Below, piece by piece: positions 37,226 to 46,293 of a DNA stretch of 64,000 nucleotides (positions are counted from its first letter, which is position 1; each line of letters starts with the position of its first letter). A model generated the notes under the pieces. The model had not been told where the DNA came from. It searched no databases and saw only the letters and a list, made by a program, of their open reading frames with translations. The translations under genes and the position numbers were made by a program. Source of the stretch: Kineobactrum salinum (lineage in GTDB: Bacteria; Pseudomonadota; Gammaproteobacteria; Pseudomonadales; Halieaceae); contig NZ_CP048711.1 of assembly GCF_010669285.1 (NCBI RefSeq), positions 2,604,001-2,668,000 on the forward strand, in the 5' to 3' direction.

Positions 37226-39067
37226 CTAAGGCTTGCGCTTGCTGCGCGCCAGATCCAGCCGTTGTTTTTGCTGCAGCAGTTCCCGCAGCTGCTGCTTCTC
37301 AAATTCGCTAACTTCAGCGTAGTTGGTGAGTTTGAGTTTGTCGACCTGGGCATGTAATTGCGAGCGCTGCGGCAACTGGGCCAGCGCCCCCATGGTATCG
37401 ATGAATTGCTGTTCGATACCGTCGGTCGGGATCAGGCGTTCCTGGCCTGCCAGGCGCCCCAGCAACTCTCCTTCGGGGCTGCCGTACCAGTGACCCAGCA
37501 GCATCGCAGTGTTGGAGTCGGGCCGGCGCTGCAGCAGATCCAGCAGTTCACGCAATAAGACCACATCGGGGCCGTCCAGTTCCGCCAGTGGCGCCGGATC
37601 GGCCAGGCTGGCGATCCCGGGCTTGTGCAGCAACAGGGCGATGGCAGCCTGCGCCAGATTGGAGTAGCCGCGACGGGCATCGGCAGTGGCACTGCGCTGG
37701 CGGGGGCTGGTGGCGGCAGTGTGTTCATCCCCGGAGGGGGCCGGTTCCGCAGGTGCCGGTGGCGGCGCTTCCAGGTGCATCAGCTCCGCCACGGTGAGGC
37801 CGGTGCGCTCGGCCAGCGCGCGGAACATCAGTTGCCGGAAGACGCCGTCGGGCAGTTGCCGGATGTAGGGCAGGGCCTGTTTGCTGAGCCGCGCGCGGCC
37901 GTCCAGCGTGCTGGTGTCCAGGCCCTGGGAGACTGCATCGAACAGGAAGCGCTCCAGCGGGGTGGCGGCAGTCACCAGCTCGCGAAAACGGTCGGCGCCG
38001 GTGTTGCGCACCAGGGTGTCGGGGTCTTCCCCTTCGGCCAGGAACAGGAAGCGGGCCTGGCGTCCGTCCTCCATACAGGGCAGCGCCGCTTCCAGCGCGC
38101 GGAATGCCGCCTTGCGCCCGGCATCGTCACCGTCGAAGCAGAACACCACTTCCGGCGCCAGCCGGTACAGGCGCTCCAGATGGGTGGCGCTGGTGGCGGT
38201 GCCCAGGGTGGCGGTGGCGTTGCTGATGCCGTGCTGGGCCAGCGCAATCACGTCCATATAGCCTTCCACGACCAGGATCCGCTCCAGCTTGCGATTGGCC
38301 TGGCGCGCCTGGTAGAGGCCGTAGAGCTCGCGGCCCTTGGAAAAAATACGGGTTTCCGGGGAGTTCAGGTATTTGGGCTTGTCATCCCCCAGCACTCGGC
38401 CACCAAAGGCGATGATGCGCCCGCGCTGGTCGCGGATGGGAAATACCACCCGGTCGCGGAAGCGGTCGTAGCTGCGCCCGGCATCGTTCTGTACCAGCAT
38501 GCCGGCGTCCAGCAGCAATTTGCGCTGCTCTTCACTGTTGCCCAGTGCCTGCAGCAGGTTGTCCCAGCCGGGTGGGGCGAAGCCGAGATCGAAGGCCTTG
38601 GCGATCTGCCCTGTCAGGCCCCGCTGTTTCAGGTAGCTCACGGCCCGCTGCGCCTGGGGGTGTTTGCGCAGTTGCAGCTGATAATAGCGCGCCGCCTGCT
38701 CCAGCAGTGCGTACAGCGCCTTGTTGCTGTCCTCGCGGGCGGCTTGCGCCGGGCCGCCGCGGCTCTGCTCCCGCGGCACCTGCAGGCCGAGGCTGCCGGC
38801 GAGAGTGTCCACCGCCTGCGGGAAGTCGACGTTCTCGTAATCCATCACGAAGCCGAGGGCATTGCCGCCGGCGCCGCAGCCGAAGCAGTAGTAGAACTGC
38901 TTCTCCGGATTGACGCTGAAGGACGGGGTTTTTTCTTCGTGGAAGGGGCAGCGGGCGCTGTAGTTCTTGCCGGTTTTCTTCAGTTTTACCCGGCGGTCGA
39001 CCACTTCCACGATGTCGACCCGATCGAGCAGGTCATCGAGGAACTTTTGCGGTATGCGTCCGGCCAT
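37226..39067 (-). CDS. dnaG: DNA primase DnaG
   Basis: 613-residue primase that makes RNA primers at the replication fork. The zinc-binding domain has Cys40, His43, Cys61 and Cys64. The Toprim core follows, with ILVVEGYMDVIALAQHG and VFCFDGDDAGRKAA, and a C-terminal helicase-binding region ends in a basic tail. ATG 39067 gives the usual family N-terminus (MAGRIPQKFLDDLLDRVDI). It lies between yqeY and rpoD in the macromolecular synthesis operon. The 222-base gap to rpoD includes a hairpin-like GCCCCC/GGGGGC stem at about 37133-37152 and may hold an extra rpoD promoter. Confidence 0.98.
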   Translation of the reverse strand: MAGRIPQKFLDDLLDRVDIVEVVDRRVKLKKTGKNYSARCPFHEEKTPSFSVNPEKQFYYCFGCGAGGNALGFVMDYENVDFPQAVDTLAGSLGLQVPREQSRGGPAQAAREDSNKALYALLEQAARYYQLQLRKHPQAQRAVSYLKQRGLTGQIAKAFDLGFAPPGWDNLLQALGNSEEQRKLLLDAGMLVQNDAGRSYDRFRDRVVFPIRDQRGRIIAFGGRVLGDDKPKYLNSPETRIFSKGRELYGLYQARQANRKLERILVVEGYMDVIALAQHGISNATATLGTATSATHLERLYRLAPEVVFCFDGDDAGRKAAFRALEAALPCMEDGRQARFLFLAEGEDPDTLVRNTGADRFRELVTAATPLERFLFDAVSQGLDTSTLDGRARLSKQALPYIRQLPDGVFRQLMFRALAERTGLTVAELMHLEAPPPAPAEPAPSGDEHTAATSPRQRSATADARRGYSNLAQAAIALLLHKPGIASLADPAPLAELDGPDVVLLRELLDLLQRRPDSNTAMLLGHWYGSPEGELLGRLAGQERLIPTDGIEQQFIDTMGALAQLPQRSQLHAQVDKLKLTNYAEVSEFEKQQLRELLQQKQRLDLARSKRKP

Positions 39068-39143
39068 CGGGGTGTCAGCAATATGCCTGGAGGAACCGCC
39101 TATTGAATCACGGCTGTCCGGGAAGTGTAAGTGCGGGGCGGGC

Positions 39144-39599
39144 TCAGCCGGCGAGGCGGGCTTTTACCATCTTGCTGACGGCCGCCATGTCGGCGCGGCC
39201 CTGCAGCCGGGGTTTGAGCTGGGCCATTACCGCGCCCATCGCCTGCATGCCCTGGGCATCGCTGGCGGCAATGGCCTCATCCACCAGTTGCAGCAGCTCG
39301 GCCTCGGTCAGCGGTGTCGGCAGGAATTCCTGGATCACCGCAATTTCCTGTTCTTCCCGGGCGGCGAGTTCCTCGCGACCGGCAGCGTGGTACTGCTGGG
39401 CGGAGTCGCGGCGCTGCTTGAGCATCTTGTCGAGGATCACCAGCGCGCGGGCGTCATCGATATCGATGCGCTCATCGACCTCGACACGCTTGAATTCCGA
39501 CTGGATCAACCGGATCGTCCCCAGGCGTTCCTTGTCCCTGGCCTTCATGGCAGTTTTCATTTCTGCCTTGAGGGTGTCCTTGAGAGAAGTGTCACTCAT
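39144..39599 (-). CDS. yqeY: GatB/YqeY domain-containing protein
   Basis: 151-residue cytosolic protein similar over its whole length to YqeY, whose fold matches the tail domain of the GatB amidotransferase subunit that handles mischarged tRNA. Typical blocks: LKAEMKTAMKARDKERLGTI, QEIAVIQEFLPTPLTEAEL and GAVMAQLKPRLQGRADMAAV. It is 18 bases after rpsU and 76 bases before dnaG, the usual gammaproteobacterial order. A role in translation quality is presumed from the fold. Confidence 0.95.
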   Translation of the reverse strand: MSDTSLKDTLKAEMKTAMKARDKERLGTIRLIQSEFKRVEVDERIDIDDARALVILDKMLKQRRDSAQQYHAAGREELAAREEQEIAVIQEFLPTPLTEAELLQLVDEAIAASDAQGMQAMGAVMAQLKPRLQGRADMAAVSKMVKARLAG

Positions 39600-39617
39600 C
39601 GGAGGGAGAGGGCTGGC

Positions 39618-39833
39618 CTAGTACAGGCGGACGCGCTTGCGGTTTTCCCGGGACAGCTTCTTCAGGTGGCGCTTGACGGCTGCGGCGGCAGCGCGCTTGC
39701 GGGTGGTGGTGGGCTTTTCGTAGTGTTCGCGCTTGCGCACTTCAGCCAGTACGCCGGCTTTTTCACAGGAGCGCTTGAAACGACGCAGGGCGACGTCAAA
39801 AGGCTCGTTTTCCTTGAGCTTGATATGAGGCAT
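39618..39833 (-). CDS. rpsU: 30S ribosomal protein bS21
   Basis: 71-residue basic ribosomal protein with the standard family sequence: [20 protein letters not shown] at the start and an Arg/Lys-rich C-terminus ending NRKRVRLY. It sits near the anti-Shine-Dalgarno end of 16S rRNA and helps initiation. It is the first gene of the macromolecular synthesis operon and is divergent from tsaD, as in most gammaproteobacteria. Confidence 0.98.
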   Translation of the reverse strand: MPHIKLKENEPFDVALRRFKRSCEKAGVLAEVRKREHYEKPTTTRKRAAAAAVKRHLKKLSRENRKRVRLY

Positions 39834-39907
39834 TAATGTGTTACCTGTTCGTCTCTGGTGACGGCCAGTCTGCCCTCGGGGCAGTCAGAGCCATTAAAAG
39901 GTCGCGT

Positions 39908-39936
39908 ATTCTATACTTAACTGGTGGACTATGCAA
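39908..39936 (-). promoter_or_regulatory. Candidate promoter of the rpsU operon
   Basis: On the minus strand TTGCAT (39936-39931) and TAGAAT (39913-39908) are separated by 17 bases and lie about 75 bases before the rpsU start. The boxes match the sigma-70 consensus only partly. It is the best candidate I could see in the 248-base divergent region; no clear tsaD promoter was found. Confidence 0.35.
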
Positions 39937-40081
39937 AGCTCTGAAACGGGCTAATTTAGCCCCTGCGGCTGGCTGGACCAGGTCTTCCCCCGGCCGGGCT
40001 GGCCAAGTGGACCGGCAATTGGGTTAACTGTCCCCGCAATTGCCAGTATCATGCGCTCCTTCATTCTACACGGTTGCAAAC

Positions 40082-41128
40082 ATGCTGATCCTGGGCCTGG
40101 AAACATCCTGCGACGAAACCGGTGTGGCCCTGTACGACACTGGCCGCGGCCTGCTGGCGCACGCCCTGTTCAGTCAGGTGGATATCCATGTGGAATACGG
40201 TGGCGTGGTGCCGGAACTGGCCTCGCGCGATCATGTGCGCAAGGCGCTGCCGCTGATTCAGCAGGTGCTGGCGCAGGCCGGCTGTGCGCCGCAACAGCTG
40301 GACGGCATCGCCTACACAGCCGGCCCCGGCCTGGTCGGGGCGCTGATGGTGGGTGCCACGCTGGCCCGGTCCCTGGCCTGGGCCTGGGGCATTCCGTCAC
40401 TGGGGGTGCATCATATGGAGGGACACCTGCTGGCGCCGATGCTGGAGACCGAACACCCCGAGTTCCCGTTCATTGCGCTGCTGGTATCGGGCGGCCACAC
40501 CCAGCTGGTGCGCGTGGATGCCATCGGTGAATATCGGCTGCTGGGTGAGTCACTGGATGACGCCGCCGGCGAGGCCTTCGACAAGGTCGCCAAGATGCTG
40601 GGGCTGCCCTACCCTGGCGGCCCCCATGTCGCCCGGTTGGCGCAGCGGGGCACGGTGGGCCGCTTTGAGTTCCCCCGGCCCATGGTCAACCGCCCGGGCC
40701 TGGACTTCAGCTTCAGCGGCCTCAAGACCTTCACGCTCAATACCGTCAAGACCTGCCGGGCGGAAACCGGCCTCACCGAGCAGGATCTGTGCGATATCGC
40801 CTGTGCCTTCGAGGACGCGGTGGTGGCGACGCTGGTGATCAAGTGCCGCCGGGCGCTGGAGCAGGAGGGGCTGACGACCCTGGTAATGGCCGGTGGCGTC
40901 AGTGCCAATCACAAACTGCGCAGCCAGCTGCAGCAGGCCGTGGCCAAGAGCGGCGCCCGCGTGTTCTACCCGGCGCCGGAGTTCTGCACCGACAACGGCG
41001 CGATGATTGCCTACGCCGGCGCCCAGCGCCTGCTGGCAGGGCAGCACGATGCCGCCGATGCCAGTGTGCGGCCGCGCTGGCCGATGGAGCAGTTGCCGCC
41101 CCTGACGCCGGCGGCAGTGGAGGGGTGA
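40082..41128 (+). CDS. tsaD: tRNA N6-adenosine threonylcarbamoyltransferase TsaD
   Basis: 348-residue enzyme that transfers the threonylcarbamoyl group to A37 of tRNAs reading ANN codons, with TsaB and TsaE. Motifs: [15 protein letters not shown], the metal-binding [15 protein letters not shown], the ATP-site [18 protein letters not shown], and [14 protein letters not shown] 40082 gives the family N-terminus, [12 protein letters not shown]; upstream in-frame sequence is not conserved. The stop overlaps the folB start. Confidence 0.97.
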   Translation: MLILGLETSCDETGVALYDTGRGLLAHALFSQVDIHVEYGGVVPELASRDHVRKALPLIQQVLAQAGCAPQQLDGIAYTAGPGLVGALMVGATLARSLAWAWGIPSLGVHHMEGHLLAPMLETEHPEFPFIALLVSGGHTQLVRVDAIGEYRLLGESLDDAAGEAFDKVAKMLGLPYPGGPHVARLAQRGTVGRFEFPRPMVNRPGLDFSFSGLKTFTLNTVKTCRAETGLTEQDLCDIACAFEDAVVATLVIKCRRALEQEGLTTLVMAGGVSANHKLRSQLQQAVAKSGARVFYPAPEFCTDNGAMIAYAGAQRLLAGQHDAADASVRPRWPMEQLPPLTPAAVEG

Positions 41129-41487
41129 TGGATACCGTGTTTATCCGCGAACTGCGCGCCGATGCGGTGATCGGTGTCTACGACTGGGAACGCAGGCTGC
41201 GCCAGACCCTGGTGCTGGACCTGGAGATGGCCTGGGACAACCGGCCGGCGGCCGCGGGCGATGACGTGGGCCGGGCCCTGGATTACGCGCTCGTGTCTGC
41301 GCGCCTCGTCGACTATATAGAAGGCAGCAGCTGCCAGTTGCTGGAAACGCTGGCGGAGCAGCTGGCGGCGTTGCTGCTGGATGAGTTTTCGGTGCCCTGG
41401 CTGCGGCTGCGGTTGAGCAAGCCCGGCGCGGTGTTGCAGGCCCGGGATGTCGGTGTGCAGATAGAGCGCGGGGAGCGCGGCGGATGA
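41128..41487 (+). CDS. folB: Dihydroneopterin aldolase FolB
   Basis: 119-residue folate enzyme converting dihydroneopterin to 6-hydroxymethyl-dihydropterin. Family blocks: FIRELRADAVIGVYDWERR, ALDYALVSARLVDYIEG, the active-site ETLAEQLAALLLDEF and LRLSKPGAV. The ATG overlaps the tsaD stop by one base and the stop overlaps the folK start by four, so tsaD-folB-folK is a tightly coupled unit with consecutive folate steps. Confidence 0.95.
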   Translation: MDTVFIRELRADAVIGVYDWERRLRQTLVLDLEMAWDNRPAAAGDDVGRALDYALVSARLVDYIEGSSCQLLETLAEQLAALLLDEFSVPWLRLRLSKPGAVLQARDVGVQIERGERGG

Positions 41488-42010
41488 CCCGGGTGTATCT
41501 GGGCCTGGGCAGCAATATCGAGCGGGAGCGCTACCTGGTGGCCGGCCTGGATGCGCTCGGCGCGCTGTTTGGCGAGCTGAGCCTGTCGCCGGTCTACGAC
41601 AGCCCCGCGCTGGGCTTCGATGGCCAGCCCTTCCTGAATATGGTGGTAGGGGTGGACACGGCGCTGCCGCTGCAGCAGCTTGCCGCCCGCTTGCGTCATA
41701 TCGAAACCGAGCACGGACGGCCTGACAATGCGGTGCGCTTCTCTGCCCGGCAGCTGGATATCGACATTCTCACCTACGGTGATGCCAGCGGTTTGATCGA
41801 CGGCGTCAGCCTGCCACGGGGGAGATCCTGGAGAACGCATTTGTATTGCGGCCGCTGGCCGAGCTGGCGCCGCAGCAGCGTCACCCGGTACTGGGGCAGA
41901 CCTACCAGGAGTTGTGGCGCGCCTTCGACCAGCGCAGCCAGCCCCTCACCCGGGTGGATTTCAGCTGGCGTGGCCGCCCGGTATCCAGCGCAGCCGAACC
42001 TGCGGAATGA
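41484..42010 (+). CDS. folK: 2-amino-4-hydroxy-6-hydroxymethyldihydropteridine diphosphokinase FolK (frameshift at 41818)
   Basis: Folate enzyme of about 175 residues that pyrophosphorylates the FolB product. LGLGSNIERERYL, FLNMVVGVDTALP, RFSARQLDIDIL and the Asp pair DIDIL are intact. After LPRG the frame breaks: the G5 run at 41818-41822 should be G6, giving the family ending GEILENAFVLRPLAELAP and a stop at 42008-42010. The stop abuts the convergent cca stop with no gap. Because folK is essential in most bacteria, this break is very likely a sequence error. Confidence 0.92.
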
Positions 42011-43240
42011 TCAGTGTTCCCCGCCGCTGCGCAGGGCGTCGAGTTGGCGCGCCTGCTCCGTGGCAATCGCATCTCCCAGTGCCTTGCCGCTGATGCCCTG
42101 CTCGATAAAGCTGGCGGCGGTAACGGTGCGCGCCGTTGCCAGCGCCCGGCGCAGGTAGTCCGCTTGCGGGTAGGCCTGGTCCTGCCGGCCCTGGCGGCCC
42201 CGGGCATCTGCCTCGCAGGCCAGCAGGAAGGCTTCGAACCGCGCCGGCTGGCGCAGGGCGCCGGTACCGCGCAGCAATTTCAGCAGGGTCTTGCCGCGCA
42301 GATCCAGCGCCCGATGACACAGCAGGTGATACTCGCAGACCTGCAGCGCCAGTTCCCGGTGCTGGTTGGGCGTGCGCAGGCGCTCGCAGACCGCACGCAC
42401 CAGGGCCAGGCCGCGCTGTTCATGGGCGATGTGGCGCGGCCATTGCGCCTGTGGGGTGAGGCCCTTGCCCAGGTCGTGCAGCAGCGCGGCAAAACGCACA
42501 TCGGTTGCCGGGCTCAGCCGGGCTGCCTGTTGCAATACCATCAGGGTATGCGCGCCGGTGTCGATCTCCGGGTGGTGCTGCTCTGGCTGGGGTACGCCAA
42601 ACAACGCTTCCACTTCCGGCAGCAGCGCTGCGAGTGCGCCGCAGTCCCGCAATACCGTGATGAATACCTGCGGGTCGCGTTCGCCCAGCGCGCGCTCGAA
42701 TTCCACCCAGATCCGTTCCGCCGGCAGATGCGCGAGTTCTCCCTGGGCGACGATATCCGCCATCAGCTCCCGCGTCTCGGCGGCAACGCTGAAACCGAGG
42801 TGGGCATAGCGTGCAGCAAAACGGGCGGTGCGTAGCACCCGCAACGGGTCCTCGACAAAGGCGTCGGAGACATGCCGCAGCAGTTTGCGGCCGAGGTCGC
42901 GCTGGCCGCCGTAGGGGTCGACGATGGTTCCGTCCCGGCGCTGCGCCATCGCGTTGATGGTCAGATCCCGGCGCTGCAGGTCCTGTTCCAGCGTGACGGC
43001 GGGATCACAGTGCACCTCAAAGCCGGTATAGCCGTGGCCCTGCTTGCGCTCGGTGCGCGCCAGCGCATATTCGTCCTTGGTCTGCGGGTGCAAAAACACC
43101 GGAAAATCCCGGCCCACCTGCTGGTAACCCTGCGTCAGCAGCTCGTCCGGGGTGGCGCCCACCACCACCCAGTCGCGCTCCGTGACCGGGTAGTTAAGCA
43201 ATGTGTCGCGGACGGCGCCGCCGACCAGGTAGATTTCCAT
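42011..43240 (-). CDS. cca: Multifunctional CCA tRNA nucleotidyltransferase/phosphohydrolase
   Basis: 409-residue enzyme that builds or repairs the CCA end of tRNAs. The N-terminal class II nucleotidyltransferase core has [32 protein letters not shown] and [15 protein letters not shown]. The HD domain (ALLHDLGKG) supports the phosphohydrolase activity of the long gammaproteobacterial form. ATG 43240 is chosen over the neighbouring GTG. The product is needed here since the local tRNA gene does not encode CCA. Confidence 0.95.
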   Translation of the reverse strand: MEIYLVGGAVRDTLLNYPVTERDWVVVGATPDELLTQGYQQVGRDFPVFLHPQTKDEYALARTERKQGHGYTGFEVHCDPAVTLEQDLQRRDLTINAMAQRRDGTIVDPYGGQRDLGRKLLRHVSDAFVEDPLRVLRTARFAARYAHLGFSVAAETRELMADIVAQGELAHLPAERIWVEFERALGERDPQVFITVLRDCGALAALLPEVEALFGVPQPEQHHPEIDTGAHTLMVLQQAARLSPATDVRFAALLHDLGKGLTPQAQWPRHIAHEQRGLALVRAVCERLRTPNQHRELALQVCEYHLLCHRALDLRGKTLLKLLRGTGALRQPARFEAFLLACEADARGRQGRQDQAYPQADYLRRALATARTVTAASFIEQGISGKALGDAIATEQARQLDALRSGGEH

Positions 43241-43339
43241 CACCGCAGTTTACCGCTTATCGGCTGCCAGCGGCCATTGCGGGTCCCGGCCGGCGCGGGT
43301 TGGTCGCGGTGCGAAGGCTGGCCCGGCGCCGAGCGTCCA

Positions 43340-44176
43340 CTACTTCTGACATTTGCCATTCTTGCACGGACAGCTGATGCGCTCGCCGCTGTCGAGCCGG
43401 TACAGCGTCATCGCCCCGCCCCAGACGCAGCCGGTATCCAGCGCTATCACATTGGGGCTGTCGGTATGGCCCTCGATGGAGGCCCAGTGGCCGAAGATGA
43501 TGCGGTCGTTCGCGGTCTTGCGATGGGGGTGACTGAACCAGGCCGAGACCTTCCTGCTGTCACCTGGCGGTCCCGGGTTGGGGCGGGGGCCTTTGCTCAC
43601 CAGGTCCAGTACGCCCTTTTTGGTGCAGTAGCGCATCCGGGTCAGGTAGTTGGTGATTACGCGCAGCCGCTCCATGCCGGTCAGGTCCTCGGACCATGCA
43701 TTGGGTTCATTGCCATACATCGCGCCCAGAAAGGTCACGCAGTCCGGACTCTGCAGGACCGCTTCCACCTCCCGGGCATGGCGCAGGGCGTCCTCCACCG
43801 ACCACTGCGGCGGTATGCCGGCGTGGACCAGGGTGTGGCCGTCTTCGTGATGCAGCAACGGACGGTGGGCGAGCCAGTTGAGCAGCTTGTCGCGGTCCGG
43901 GGCAGCGAGGATCTTGTCCAGGGTATCGGTCGGGGTCGGTGCCCGCACACCGGCGGCGACGGCGAGCAGATGCAGGTCGTGATTGCCCAGCACCATCACC
44001 AGGTTGTCCCGCATGTCGTGAAGAAAACGCAGTGTTTTCAGGCACTTGGGTCCACGGTTTACGATGTCGCCCACCGACCACAGCTGATCCCGGTCGGCGT
44101 TGAAAGCCACCTTTTTCAGCAGAAACTTGAGCGGCTGCAGGCAGCCCTGGATGTCGCCCACTGCGTAGATCGTCAC
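43340..44176 (-). CDS. apaH: Bis(5'-nucleosyl)-tetraphosphatase ApaH (symmetrical)
   Basis: 278-residue hydrolase splitting Ap4A into two ADP and reversing Np4 caps on RNA. Metallophosphoesterase motifs: AVGDIQGC, WSVGDIVNRGP, LGNHDLHLL, HAGIPPQW and FGHWAS. The C-terminus is Cys/Lys-rich (SCPCKNGKCQK), an uncommon tail that could bind a metal. It is 10 bases after apaG in the rsmA-apaG-apaH operon. Confidence 0.95.
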   Translation of the reverse strand: MTIYAVGDIQGCLQPLKFLLKKVAFNADRDQLWSVGDIVNRGPKCLKTLRFLHDMRDNLVMVLGNHDLHLLAVAAGVRAPTPTDTLDKILAAPDRDKLLNWLAHRPLLHHEDGHTLVHAGIPPQWSVEDALRHAREVEAVLQSPDCVTFLGAMYGNEPNAWSEDLTGMERLRVITNYLTRMRYCTKKGVLDLVSKGPRPNPGPPGDSRKVSAWFSHPHRKTANDRIIFGHWASIEGHTDSPNVIALDTGCVWGGAMTLYRLDSGERISCPCKNGKCQK

Positions 44177-44186
44177 TGCCGGCGCC

Positions 44187-44594
44187 TCAGTTCAGGGCCA
44201 TGGGCGTGTGGAGGGTGAAGGCCGGGATTGCCACTTCAAAGGCGAGCAACTGTTCAGGATCGGTATCCCCACCGTCCAGCCGGATCATCGTGTAGCTGCC
44301 CTCCATGCAGCCCACCGGCGTGGGCAGGGTGGCGCCACTGGTGTAACGGAAGAAGCCGCCGGCGGGGATCACCGGCTGTTCGCCTACCACGCCCTCGCCC
44401 CGGACCTCTTCCACCTCGCCGTTGGCGTCGGTGATGATCCAGTGGCGCGACAACAACTGTACCGGCACCTCGCCGGCATTGCTGATGGTGATGGTGTAGG
44501 CGAAGGTATAGTGCTGCTCATCCGGCCGCGAATGGCGGGCGAGGTAGGTAGTGATGACGTCTATGGTTACCAAGTGCGGGTTGATTACGGTCAC
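44187..44594 (-). CDS. apaG: Co2+/Mg2+ efflux-associated protein ApaG
   Basis: 135-residue single-domain protein with the fibronectin-like ApaG fold. Blocks: YTFAYTITISNAGEVPVQLL, HWIITDANG, VVGEQPVIPAGGFFRYTSGA and MEGSYTMI. Its function is unclear; it is linked genetically to cobalt and magnesium resistance. The start is GTG 44594, with GAAGGA upstream. It lies 15 bases after rsmA and 10 before apaH. Confidence 0.94.
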   Translation of the reverse strand: MTVINPHLVTIDVITTYLARHSRPDEQHYTFAYTITISNAGEVPVQLLSRHWIITDANGEVEEVRGEGVVGEQPVIPAGGFFRYTSGATLPTPVGCMEGSYTMIRLDGGDTDPEQLLAFEVAIPAFTLHTPMALN

Positions 44595-44609
44595 GTTCTG
44601 GCTATTCCT

Positions 44610-45416
44610 TCAGTCTGCAGTTTGATCAGCGTGATTGGCAAGCGCGATAAAGTCTTCCAACAGCAAGGTTTCGGCCCTGGCGCCAGGATCCAGGCCAAGG
44701 GCTTCCAGTGCCTCATCGCCGAGTATACCTTTCAAATTGTTGCGCAGGGTCTTGCGCCGTTGGGAGAAGGCCGCCTGTACCACCCGGCGCAGTGCGGTTT
44801 CGTCACAGGCGGGCCAGCGGCCATGCGGATGCGGCGTCAGGCGAACAATCGCTGACCGGACCTTGGGCGGGGGGTAAAAAGCTTCCGGTGGTACCTCGAA
44901 CAGCTGTTCAACCTCGCAATGGTACTGCGTCATTATGCCCAGGCGGCCCCAGTGCTTGTTGCCCGGGCTTGCGGCCAGACGGTTGACCACCTCCAGCTGC
45001 AGCATGAAATGCATGTCCCGGATCACTGGCGCAAAGGCCAGCAAGCGGAAGATCAGCGGTGTGGAAATATTATAGGGCAGGTTGCCCACAATCCGCAGCG
45101 GTACCTCATCCCGGGCCAGACCGGCAAAATCGAAACCCAGCGCGTCGGCGTTGTGCAGCCTGAAGCCGGGATGAATGCTGAAGGCTGCCAGCAGGCCCGT
45201 GACCAGATCCCGGTCCAGCTCCACCACATCCAGTTGCAGTTCAGGGCCGATCAGCGCCTGGGTCAGCGCCCCCTGGCCGGGGCCGATCTCCACCAGGTGT
45301 TCGCCGGGCTGGGGGTGGATGGCGTCCGCGATGCGCGCCACGATGCCCTCGTCCCGGAGGAAGTTCTGGCCGAAACGTTTGCGGGGGCTGTGCTGTCTGT
45401 GGGGGGCTGCGTTCAT
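44610..45416 (-). CDS. rsmA: 16S rRNA (adenine1518/1519-N6)-dimethyltransferase RsmA
   Basis: 268-residue methyltransferase that dimethylates two adenines near the 3' end of 16S rRNA (KsgA). Motifs: RKRFGQNFLRD, the SAM-binding LVEIGPGQGALTQAL, the catalytic NLPYNISTPL and PPKVRSAIVRL. ATG 45416 starts the conserved part; sequence further upstream is not family-like. It heads rsmA-apaG-apaH. The pdxA and surA genes usually found before it are absent; a divergent exporter gene is there instead. Confidence 0.96.
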   Translation of the reverse strand: MNAAPHRQHSPRKRFGQNFLRDEGIVARIADAIHPQPGEHLVEIGPGQGALTQALIGPELQLDVVELDRDLVTGLLAAFSIHPGFRLHNADALGFDFAGLARDEVPLRIVGNLPYNISTPLIFRLLAFAPVIRDMHFMLQLEVVNRLAASPGNKHWGRLGIMTQYHCEVEQLFEVPPEAFYPPPKVRSAIVRLTPHPHGRWPACDETALRRVVQAAFSQRRKTLRNNLKGILGDEALEALGLDPGARAETLLLEDFIALANHADQTAD

Positions 45417-45516
45417 GCTGCAAGTGTACTTGGCCGGGGCCGGCGGTGCAGCTTTTATAGATCGAATCGGGCGGCGCTGATAGACTGCCGGCTCGCTTAC
45501 GGCCACCACTTTGATC

Positions 45517-46293
45517 ATGACCCTGACACAATACCTCGTACTCATCGATACCATGGCGCGGATGTCGCTCAAGGCCGACGCCGCGCGCTATTTTTTTGGT
45601 TACATCTGGTGGCTGCTCGAACCCTTGCTGTACGTAGTGGTGTTCTATGTGGTGTTCGAGCTGATCCTGCAAAGCCCGCGCGAGAATTTCCTGGTGTTTC
45701 TGATGTGCGGCAAGCTCTCCTTCATCTGGTTTTCCAAATCGGTCACCCAGGCGTCGCGCAGCATCTTCGTGGGCCGGGGGTTGATCGGCAATGTCGACAT
45801 CAACAAGACCCTGTTCCCGATGGCCGCCATCCAGGAGGGCCTGTACAAGCAGGCATCCGTGTTTGCACTGCTGTTCCTGGTGCTGATATTCAACGGCTAC
45901 GTCGTCAGCGCCAGCTGGGGCTGGTTGCTGCCGCTGATCCTGGTCAACTATATTGTTATCGTCGCCTGCTCGCTGGTGGGCGCCTATCTCGTCTGTTTCC
46001 TGTATGACTTCAATGTGTTCATCAACCTTGGCATGATTTTCCTGCTGTTCACCTCGGGCATATTCTGGGACCCGCGGGGCCTGCCGGATCCTGCCGCTAC
46101 CGAACTGGTGCTGGCCCTGAACCCGATTGCCTTTCTGGTGGACGCCTATCGCCAGATACTGCTGGTGGGGGTAGCGCCGGACCTGAGCCATCTGGCCGCT
46201 GTCGGTGCCGGTTTCGGCCTGCTGGCCTGGGCGATGGTGCTGGTGATACGCCGCAGCAGCCAGTTCCTGGCGTTGAAGGTGATTACCGCATGA
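45517..46293 (+). CDS. ABC transporter permease for polysaccharide export (Wzm/KpsM-like)
   Basis: 258-residue inner membrane protein of the ABC-2 type with about six membrane segments. The N-terminal KADAARYFFGYIWWLLEPLL, matching the family LGxxWxxLxP block, precedes the first membrane helix. ATG 45517 is preferred over the TTG at 45511. The gene overlaps the ATPase gene by four bases. Such pairs export undecaprenyl- or lipid-linked glycans. The proximity to Wzx/Wzy-type genes gives two export systems in one neighbourhood. Confidence 0.88.
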   Translation: MTLTQYLVLIDTMARMSLKADAARYFFGYIWWLLEPLLYVVVFYVVFELILQSPRENFLVFLMCGKLSFIWFSKSVTQASRSIFVGRGLIGNVDINKTLFPMAAIQEGLYKQASVFALLFLVLIFNGYVVSASWGWLLPLILVNYIVIVACSLVGAYLVCFLYDFNVFINLGMIFLLFTSGIFWDPRGLPDPAATELVLALNPIAFLVDAYRQILLVGVAPDLSHLAAVGAGFGLLAWAMVLVIRRSSQFLALKVITA

